The position numbers and the translations under genes were made by a program. DNA of 5,495 nt, from the NCBI GenBank assembly GCA_003165495.1, contig PMMB01000312.1:1-5495 (forward strand), given 5' to 3'. Numbering within the stretch: the first letter of the stretch is position 1; every line of letters begins with the position of its first letter. This DNA comes from Gammaproteobacteria bacterium (lineage in GTDB: Bacteria; Pseudomonadota; Gammaproteobacteria; Steroidobacterales; Steroidobacteraceae). Shown one piece after another: positions 1 through 4,656 of this stretch. Under the pieces are notes generated by a model. The model was not told the origin of the DNA, made no database searches, and saw only the letters and a program-made list of their open reading frames with translations.

Positions 1-2
1 TC

Positions 3-350
3 GAGATGCTGCAGATGTTCGCCGAGGTGTTTCAGCCGGTGGGCGCCGCGCCGTCCGATCTCGCGCTCGAGGCGGTCGCCGAGGTGGGCGCCGGAGGTCA
101 TTTTTTCGGCTGCGCGCATACCATGGAGAGATACCGAAGCGCGTTCTACGCGCCTCTGGTCTCCGACTGGCGCAATGCCGGCAGCTGGGCCGACGACGGT
201 GCCAAAACGGCGACGATGCGCGCTACCGGCATCTGGCAGAGCGAATTGAAACGTTATGTCGCACCGGCGCGCGATCCCGCGATTGTCGAGGCGCTCGACT
301 CGTATGTGACTCGGCGCATGGCGGAGGGCGGCGCACCGCCGGTGACCTGA
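3..350 (+). CDS. Trimethylamine methyltransferase (MttB/MtgB) family protein, C-terminal fragment (5' end outside window)
   Basis: The visible 116 residues form the C-terminal end of the MttB superfamily (COG5598), whose members transfer a methyl group from a methylated amine or betaine to a cognate corrinoid protein in the cytoplasm. Recognition rests on the family-typical stretch GGHFFGCAHTMERYRSAFY (about residues 31-49 of the fragment), followed by the aromatic APLVSDWRN segment and the GAKTATMRATGIW helix. Family members are usually about 470-520 residues, so roughly three quarters of the gene lies off the left edge; the ATG at position 6 is internal, not the start. The corrinoid-protein gene follows at 482, the usual pairing. 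The substrate cannot be read from this part: true trimethylamine MttB carries pyrrolysine, whereas most bacterial relatives (for example glycine betaine MtgB) do not, and that site is upstream of the window. Family assignment is firm, substrate unknown. Confidence 0.93.
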   Translation, partial: EMLQMFAEVFQPVGAAPSDLALEAVAEVGAGGHFFGCAHTMERYRSAFYAPLVSDWRNAGSWADDGAKTATMRATGIWQSELKRYVAPARDPAIVEALDSYVTRRMAEGGAPPVT

Positions 351-481
351 TGATGTCGCATCTGGACAAGTCGCCGTCGCGATATCACAAGTCCGGAGGC
401 CGGTTGCGTCTTAACATGGAATGCGATGAGGACCCCGTAAGGTTCGGTTGCGGTTCGGAAAATAACCGTTGGAGAGAGTAG
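350..481 (+). CDS. Possible 43-residue small protein or leader peptide filling the spacer before the corrinoid gene
   Basis: I do not recognise this frame. It starts with ATG ATG at 350, sharing one base with the TGA of the preceding methyltransferase (TGATG arrangement), and ends with TAG at 479-481, directly abutting the ATG of the corrinoid-protein gene at 482. The product begins MMSHLDKSPSRYHK and ends CGSENNRWRE; it is charged, has two cysteines (residues 25 and 34), and shows no membrane segment or signal peptide. No good ribosome-binding site precedes the ATG, so it would depend on coupling to the upstream gene. An internal TTG at 404 follows GGAGG at 395-399 by four bases, giving a shorter alternative. 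Against it: third-position GC looks only moderate, the region is less GC-rich than the flanking genes, and an open stretch of this size is not rare in GC-rich DNA. It may simply be a non-coding leader. Confidence 0.22.
   Translation: MMSHLDKSPSRYHKSGGRLRLNMECDEDPVRFGCGSENNRWRE
471..476 (+). promoter_or_regulatory. Ribosome-binding site of the corrinoid-protein gene
   Basis: GGAGAG lies five bases before the ATG at 482, a good Shine-Dalgarno match. It supports that start and suggests independent initiation for the corrinoid protein, which is usually needed in amounts at least equal to its methyltransferase. Confidence 0.7.
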
Positions 482-1189
482 ATGTCAGAGCCGGCTGAAG
501 CTGAATTCGACTTAAGTTTGCTCAATGACGAGGAACTCGCCGAACAGGTTCACGACGACCTGTACAACGGCCTCAAGACCGAGGTCGAGGAGGCGACGCG
601 GATTTTCCTGAAGAGGGGTTGGTCGGCCGAACGCGTGCTGAATGACGCTCTGGTGGAAGGCATGCGCATCGTCGGCATCGATTTTCGAGATGGCATTCTG
701 TTCGTGCCCGAGGTTTTGCTCGCCGCAAACTCAATGAAGGGCGGTATGGAGATCCTGCGGCCGTTGTTGGCGGAAACCGGAGTGGAGCCGATCGGCAAGA
801 TCGTCATCGGCACGGTCAAGGGCGACATTCACGACATCGGCAAGAATCTGGTGTCGATGATGCTCGAGGGCGCCGGTTTCGAGGTCATCGATCTCGGCAT
901 CAACAACCCGGTTGAGAAATACCTCGATGCGCTCGAGAAGCACAAGCCCGATATCCTCGGCATGTCGGCGCTGTTGACGACAACGATGCCGTACATGAAA
1001 GTCGTCATCGATACTTTGAAGGAGCGCGGCATCCGCAACGACTACATCGTGCTCGTCGGCGGCGCACCTCTCAATGAAGAGTTTGGCAAAGCCGTCGGCG
1101 CGGACGCGTATTGCCGCGATGCCGCGGTTGCAGTCGAGACCGCCAAGGGGCTGATCGCGGCGCGGCGAGCCGGCGCGGCGGCCCACTGA
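482..1189 (+). CDS. Corrinoid (B12-binding) methyl-carrier protein, MttC/MtgC type
   Basis: This 235-residue cytoplasmic protein carries the cobalamin that accepts a methyl group from the MttB-family enzyme and donates it to the pterin-dependent methyltransferase encoded at 3721. It has the standard two-part build of methylamine and methanol corrinoid proteins (COG5012). A helical cap domain covers about residues 15-100, with the typical segment LFVPEVLLAANSMKGGM at 73-89. A Rossmann-like B12 domain covers about 105-228, with D115-x-H117-x-x-G120, where H117 is the expected lower axial ligand of cobalt. SALLTTT (162-168) and VGGAPLN (192-198) are the other nucleotide-tail contact motifs of the fold. 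Length and motifs are complete, with no sign of damage. The start at 482 is backed by GGAGAG five bases upstream. The partner methyltransferase ends 131 bases earlier and the DUF1638 gene begins 12 bases later. Which methylated compound it serves depends on its partner and is not visible. Confidence 0.96.
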   Translation: MSEPAEAEFDLSLLNDEELAEQVHDDLYNGLKTEVEEATRIFLKRGWSAERVLNDALVEGMRIVGIDFRDGILFVPEVLLAANSMKGGMEILRPLLAETGVEPIGKIVIGTVKGDIHDIGKNLVSMMLEGAGFEVIDLGINNPVEKYLDALEKHKPDILGMSALLTTTMPYMKVVIDTLKERGIRNDYIVLVGGAPLNEEFGKAVGADAYCRDAAVAVETAKGLIAARRAGAAAH

Positions 1190-1201
1190 GCGCAGCGCGC
1201 A

Positions 1202-1897
1202 GTGACTCAGAACGGCTCGCCCAACGGCTCGCCCAACGGCTCGCCAACCGGCCAAGGCATGCTGATCATCGCCTGTGGCGCGCTGGCGCACGAGATCACG
1301 GCACTGCGCCGCGCCAACGGTTGGGATCAGCTGGACGTGCGCTGTTTGCCGGCCGAACTGCATAACCGGCCGGAAAAGATTCCCGCCGCCGTTCGCGCCC
1401 TAATTCACTCCTCGCGCGACCGCTATCGAGCGATCTTCGTCGCCTATGGCGACTGTGGTACAGGCGGATTGCTGGACGACGTGCTGCGCGAGGAGGGCGT
1501 TGAACGCATCCCGGGCGCCCATTGTTACGAGTTCTTCGCAACCGCCCCTAAGTTCGCCGCGCTTTCCGAGGCCGAACCGGGTACGTTCTACCTCACGGAC
1601 TTTCTGCTGCGCCATTTCGACCGCCTGGTTCTTCGCGGTCTCGGTCTCGATCGGCACCCGGAATTGTTCACGATGTACTTTGGTAATTATCGTAAGCTGA
1701 TTTATTTGGCGCAGGCGCCCGCGCCGAAGTCGGAGGAGCAGGCGCGCGCGATCGCGACGCGAATGGGGTTGCAATTCGAATATCGTCAAACCGGTTACGG
1801 GACACTGGGGACGAAGCTCGTCGCTGCGGTGCGGGGTGGCGACGCCAGGAGTGACGACGCCCTCCCCAAGGAAGAGGTCGTGACATGGGTTCGCTAA
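1202..1897 (+). CDS. DUF1638 domain protein, corrinoid-cluster accessory of unknown function
   Basis: The 231-residue product matches my recollection of DUF1638, an uncharacterised family often found beside corrinoid methyltransferase genes. The core begins MLIIACGALAHEI (20-32). Likely conserved points are C25, C48 with PAELHNRP (50-57), the glycine-rich YGDCGTGG (82-89, with C85), GAHCYEFF (105-112, with C108) and FGNYRKLIYL near the C-terminal third. Several cysteines plus histidines suggest, but do not prove, metal or cofactor binding. There is no signal peptide or membrane segment, so it should be cytoplasmic. The start is uncertain. GTG at 1202 is the first possible start after an in-frame stop at 1187 and adds a 19-residue NGSP-repeat leader. 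ATG at 1259 begins exactly at the conserved core. Neither has a good ribosome-binding site. The gene overlaps the next by 13 bases. A role in handling the corrinoid or its methyl group is inferred from position only. Confidence 0.88.
   Translation: MTQNGSPNGSPNGSPTGQGMLIIACGALAHEITALRRANGWDQLDVRCLPAELHNRPEKIPAAVRALIHSSRDRYRAIFVAYGDCGTGGLLDDVLREEGVERIPGAHCYEFFATAPKFAALSEAEPGTFYLTDFLLRHFDRLVLRGLGLDRHPELFTMYFGNYRKLIYLAQAPAPKSEEQARAIATRMGLQFEYRQTGYGTLGTKLVAAVRGGDARSDDALPKEEVVTWVR
1211..1245 (+). repeat. Three-copy 12-base tandem repeat (AACGGCTCGCCC)
   Basis: Two exact copies (1211-1222 and 1223-1234) are followed by an 11-base third copy (1235-1245), with a degenerate continuation AACCGGCC. If translated from GTG 1202 it encodes NGSP three times, a flexible low-complexity leader. 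It lies between the two candidate starts of the DUF1638 gene, and its period of 12 keeps the frame. Confidence 0.9.
1868..1877 (+). promoter_or_regulatory. Ribosome-binding site of the PF13769 gene, inside the DUF1638 gene
   Basis: AAGGAAGAGG ends seven bases before ATG 1885 and lies within the end of the DUF1638 coding sequence. It decides the start of the short downstream gene and, with the 13-base overlap, points to coupled translation. Confidence 0.65.
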
Positions 1898-2232
1898 TCG
1901 TCATTTCGTGGCGCGATATACCGGCGCAGGTCATCGTCAAGCGGGGCCGCGAGGCCGCCAAGGTGCAGCTTTCGCAGCGCTTTCAAGAAGCGGTGGACCG
2001 CGCCGCGATGCGTGCCGGCAAAGGCAGTTCGGACGCCTACCTTGCCGACTGGGCGCGCAGCACACCGCGTCCCTGCGGCGATGATCTCAAGGCCGAGGCG
2101 TCCGCGGAGGCGGCGCGCCTCGAAGCGAAGTTTACGGACGAGGATTTGGAGCGGCTGATTCGCGCGAAGGGCGTCGACGCGAATCGCGACGCTCCCGATT
2201 CTGGAGCCGCGCCGGCTTCCGAGTCCGCCTGA
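1885..2232 (+). CDS. Small 'virulence factor' (PF13769) family protein of unknown function
   Basis: This 115-residue soluble protein matches the short family labelled 'virulence factor' in Pfam (PF13769 as I recall it). Here it sits inside a one-carbon operon and the label should not be read as a role in disease. The first half carries the recognisable features: a beta-strand start LIVISWRDIPAQVIVKRGRE (4-23) with the WRDIP motif, then a basic amphipathic helix with QLSQRFQEAVDRAAMR (28-43), and YLADWAR (52-58) before PCGDDL (63-68). After about residue 70 it becomes helical and Glu/Ala-rich, ending in a probably disordered tail. There are no membrane segments. Its start is set by AAGGAAGAGG seven bases upstream. 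It overlaps the DUF1638 gene by 13 bases and shares its last base with the next start (TGATG). Close coupling to the cysteine-rich MTHFR partner suggests a joint role, but the biochemical function is unknown. Confidence 0.85.
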   Translation: MGSLIVISWRDIPAQVIVKRGREAAKVQLSQRFQEAVDRAAMRAGKGSSDAYLADWARSTPRPCGDDLKAEASAEAARLEAKFTDEDLERLIRAKGVDANRDAPDSGAAPASESA

Positions 2233-2708
2233 TGTACGCGGTCAGGCTATGGTCGGTGCGCCACGCGCGCGGCCTGAACGCTTTCTATCGCGGCTTCGAA
2301 GCACTGTTGGTGCGTCTGCACGGCGTGTTCCGGGCATTGGGCTATGAGCGTATCGAGCGGCCGGTAGCGAGCATCGAGAAAGTCGTCAAGGGTCTGCTCT
2401 TCGACTGCCGCATGTGCGGCCAGTGCGTGCTCAGCTCAACCGGCATGTCGTGCCCGATGAACTGTCCGAAGTCTCTACGCAACGGCCCTTGCGGCGGCGT
2501 GCGCGCCGACGGCAATTGCGAGGTCAAACCGGACATGAGATGCGTTTGGGTCGAGGCCTATCGAGGCAGCGAACGCATCCCGGGCGGCGTCGAGTCGATG
2601 AGCAAGGTGCAGTTCGCCGTCGATCAACGTTGCCAAGGCCGCTCGTCGTGGCTGCGAGTTGCGCGCGAAAAGATCGAGACGAACGCTACCCCGAAGGGGG
2701 CGCCATGA
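2232..2708 (+). CDS. Stand-alone MTHFR C-terminal domain protein (PF12225 type), cysteine-rich partner of MetF
   Basis: The 158-residue product corresponds to the cysteine-rich module known as the methylenetetrahydrofolate reductase C-terminal domain (PF12225), related to the MetV subunit of acetogen MTHFR complexes. The core, about residues 58-106, begins DCRMCGQCVL and continues SCPMNCPKSLRNGPCGG and EVKPDMRCVW. Its cysteines are at 59, 62, 65, 74, 78, 87, 96 and 104, with an additional C134. This arrangement is built to bind metal, either zinc or iron-sulfur clusters; which one cannot be told from sequence. The N-terminal 50 residues are basic and helical, without a convincing signal or membrane segment. 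The gene starts on the last base of its upstream neighbour's stop (TGATG) and overlaps metF by four bases (ATGA). That strongly suggests it forms a complex with MetF and may pass electrons to or from it. It is a separate gene placed before metF rather than fused after it. Confidence 0.9.
   Translation: MYAVRLWSVRHARGLNAFYRGFEALLVRLHGVFRALGYERIERPVASIEKVVKGLLFDCRMCGQCVLSSTGMSCPMNCPKSLRNGPCGGVRADGNCEVKPDMRCVWVEAYRGSERIPGGVESMSKVQFAVDQRCQGRSSWLRVAREKIETNATPKGAP
2694..2700 (+). promoter_or_regulatory. Ribosome-binding site of metF
   Basis: AAGGGGG lies just before ATG 2705, leaving four bases (seven from the AAGG core). It fixes the metF start and rules against the much longer open frame that extends upstream to 2414 inside the preceding gene. 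Confidence 0.75.
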
Positions 2709-3724
2709 GGTTCGAGGACGAGCCGGTCCCCGGCTATCCTCTGCCGATCCTGCCCGGGCATACTTCTCCTGGACGCTTCGAACGCGTGCTGCGCGCGGGC
2801 GGCTTTGCGGTCACCACCGAACTGGCGCCGCCGGATTCCGCCGATCCGGAGGATGTGTACAAGCGCGCACGAGTTTTCGATGGCTACGTCGACGCGATCA
2901 ACGCGACCGATGGCAGCGGCGCGAACTGCCACATGTCGAGTCTCGCGGTCTGCGCGCTGCTGACGCGCGTCGGCTATGCACCCATCATGCAGATCTCCTG
3001 CCGCGACAAGAATCGCATCGCGATTCAGGGCGATATTCTGGGCGGTGCCGCGATGGGCGTTTGCAACCTGCTCTGCCTGACCGGCGACGGCGTGCAGGCA
3101 GGCGATCATCCGCAGGCCAAACCGGTGTTCGATCTGGACTGCGTGTCGCTGCTCGATATCGCGCGCACCTTGCGCGATGACCACCATTTTCAAAGCGGGC
3201 GCAAGATCAGCTTCGCGCCGCGCGTGTTTCTCGGCGCCGCTGAAAATCCCTCAGGCCTGCCACATGCATGGCGGCCGCAACGCCTGGCGAAGAAGGTCGC
3301 CGCGGGCGCGCAATTCATTCAGACTCAATACTGCTATGACTTGCCGCAGTTGCGCGGCTTCATGGAACAGGTAGAGGCACTCGGCCTGTTCGGCAAGGTC
3401 TATATTCTCGCCGGCGTCGGTCCGCTGCGCTCGGCGAAAACGGCGGAATGGATGCGCAGGAACGTCCCCGGCATGCATGTCCCGGACGCCGTCATCACGC
3501 GTCTCAGCGGCGCGCAGGATCAGGCCCGCGAAGGCCGCAATATCTGCATCGAGCTGATTCAATCGATGCGCGAGATCCGGGGTGTCAGCGGCGTGCACAT
3601 CATGGCCTACCGCCAGGAAGAATCCGTGGCTGAGATCGTCGATAAATCCGGCGTTCTTCGCGGCCGTTCTCCCTGGTATCCCGAGCGCGACGCCTCACAA
3701 TATTCTCACAGGACAGCATCATGA
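2705..3724 (+). CDS. metF: Methylenetetrahydrofolate reductase (MetF-type catalytic subunit)
   Basis: The 339-residue protein is an FAD-dependent TIM-barrel MTHFR interconverting 5-methyl-THF and 5,10-methylene-THF in the cytoplasm. Family hallmarks in order: VTTELAPP (36-43), where E39 matches the catalytic glutamate; DAINATDGSGANCHMSSL (63-80); MQISCRDKNR (95-104); NLLCLTGD (121-128), with D128 matching the flavin-contacting aspartate of the LxGD motif; QFIQTQYCYD (203-212), equivalent to the ITQ substrate segment; and GVHIMAYRQE (296-305) near the end. It is longer than E. coli MetF by about 40 residues. Start 2705 is chosen from the AAGGGGG site and the ATGA overlap with the cysteine-rich partner; the frame is open further upstream but that portion is a shadow. 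Beside a demethylation system the enzyme most plausibly runs in the oxidative direction, which is an inference. A supporting role in methionine synthesis cannot be excluded. Confidence 0.95.
   Translation: MRFEDEPVPGYPLPILPGHTSPGRFERVLRAGGFAVTTELAPPDSADPEDVYKRARVFDGYVDAINATDGSGANCHMSSLAVCALLTRVGYAPIMQISCRDKNRIAIQGDILGGAAMGVCNLLCLTGDGVQAGDHPQAKPVFDLDCVSLLDIARTLRDDHHFQSGRKISFAPRVFLGAAENPSGLPHAWRPQRLAKKVAAGAQFIQTQYCYDLPQLRGFMEQVEALGLFGKVYILAGVGPLRSAKTAEWMRRNVPGMHVPDAVITRLSGAQDQAREGRNICIELIQSMREIRGVSGVHIMAYRQEESVAEIVDKSGVLRGRSPWYPERDASQYSHRTAS
3710..3713 (+). promoter_or_regulatory. Ribosome-binding site of the pterin-binding methyltransferase gene
   Basis: AGGA lies seven bases before ATG 3721, within the last codons of metF, supporting initiation at the ATGA overlap. 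Confidence 0.55.
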
Positions 3725-4641
3725 CCGACACCGTTATCAGTTCCGCCACCAAGGAAGTCGTCATCGGTTTCGATCGGCCTTTCGTCATCATCGGCGAGCG
3801 CATCAATCCGACGGGACGCAAGATTCTCGCCGCCGAGATGTCGGCAGGCGACTTCACGCGAGTCGAGGCGGATGCGCGCGCCCAAGTCGAGGCCGGCGCG
3901 CACATGCTCGACGTCAATGCGGGGATTCCGCTGGCCGATGAGCCGGCGATTCTCGCGCGCGCGATACAGCTCGTACAGTCGATCACCAATGTGCCGCTGT
4001 CCATCGATTCATCCATCGTCGCCGCACTCGAGGCCGGGCTCGCCGTCTACAAGGGCAAGGCGTTGGTCAATTCGGTGACCGGCGAGGACGAACGATTGGA
4101 AGCCGTGCTGCCGCTCATCAAGAAGTACGGCGCTGCGGTGATCGCGATTTCGAACGACGAGACGGGAATTTCCGAAAACCCGGACGTGCGTTACGCGGTC
4201 GCGAAAAAAATCGTCGAGCGGGCGATGGACTACGGCATCCCGGCATGCGATGTCGTCGTCGATCCGCTCGTGATGCCCATCGGCGCGATCAATCAGGCGG
4301 GCGTGCAGGTCATGCGCCTGGTGCATCGACTACGCACCGAGCTCAAGGTCAATACATCCTGCGGCGCCTCGAACATCAGCTTCGGGCTGCCGAACCGGGA
4401 TGGCATCAACAGCGCGTTTCTGACGATGGCGATGGGCGCCGGAATGACGTCCGCGATTACCAATCCGCTGCATGTTGACGTGGTCAGAGCCTGCATGGGC
4501 GCGGATGTGATGCTGGGGCATGATCCGGACTGCGCGCGCTGGATTCGCCGCTTTCGCGAAGCGCCCCCGGCTGCCGCAGGCGCGGCCGGCGAAGCTCCGC
4601 GCGGCCGCCGTGAAGGCGGTCATCGCCGGCGGCCGGCGTAG
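3721..4641 (+). CDS. Methyltetrahydrofolate:corrinoid methyltransferase (pterin-binding, MtgA/MtrH-like)
   Basis: This 306-residue enzyme belongs to the pterin-binding TIM-barrel family that includes AcsE, MtgA and the folate module of MetH. It would take the methyl group from the corrinoid protein encoded at 482 and put it on THF (or the reverse). Motifs in barrel order: FVIIGERINPTGRK (21-34); GAHMLDVNAG (59-68), holding the aspartate and asparagine expected to touch the pterin; VPLSIDSS (91-98); VNSVTGED (116-123); DPLVMPIG (181-188); NTSCGASNISFGLPNR (211-226), the most diagnostic stretch for this subfamily; and a late GADVMLGHDP. The last 25 or so residues are Pro/Ala/Arg-rich and probably disordered. 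The gene overlaps metF by four bases and AGGA lies seven bases upstream of its ATG. Position between metF and the reactivase supports the demethylation role; a purely biosynthetic direction is the alternative. Confidence 0.93.
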   Translation: MTDTVISSATKEVVIGFDRPFVIIGERINPTGRKILAAEMSAGDFTRVEADARAQVEAGAHMLDVNAGIPLADEPAILARAIQLVQSITNVPLSIDSSIVAALEAGLAVYKGKALVNSVTGEDERLEAVLPLIKKYGAAVIAISNDETGISENPDVRYAVAKKIVERAMDYGIPACDVVVDPLVMPIGAINQAGVQVMRLVHRLRTELKVNTSCGASNISFGLPNRDGINSAFLTMAMGAGMTSAITNPLHVDVVRACMGADVMLGHDPDCARWIRRFREAPPAAAGAAGEAPRGRREGGHRRRPA

Positions 4642-4656
4642 GCATCCGCGATTTGC

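Noticed and set aside
351..481. Sigma-70 promoter in the spacer
   Set aside because: TTGCGT at 404-409 and TTAACA at 411-416 resemble -35 elements, but no acceptable -10 hexamer lies at 16-18 bases from either; not supportable by eye.
351..481. Cobalamin riboswitch before the corrinoid gene
   Set aside because: The spacer is short for the class and I see no B12-box-like sequence or strong paired stems; a covariance-model search (Rfam cobalamin family) would settle it.
731..1363. Minus-strand open frame opposite the corrinoid and DUF1638 genes
   Set aside because: It crosses the junction of two convincing plus-strand genes and its translation matches no family I recognise.
2414..2704. Upstream extension of the metF frame
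   Set aside because: It lies in another frame of the cysteine-rich protein gene, gives an arginine-rich product without homology, and AAGGGGG before ATG 2705 identifies the true start.
2624..3193. Minus-strand open frame opposite metF
   Set aside because: Shadow of metF; composition and lack of domain motifs argue against a gene.
4624..4638. GC-rich hairpin as a transcription terminator
   Set aside because: The stem is only six pairs, lies within the coding end, has no following T-run, and the reactivase gene follows in the same operon.
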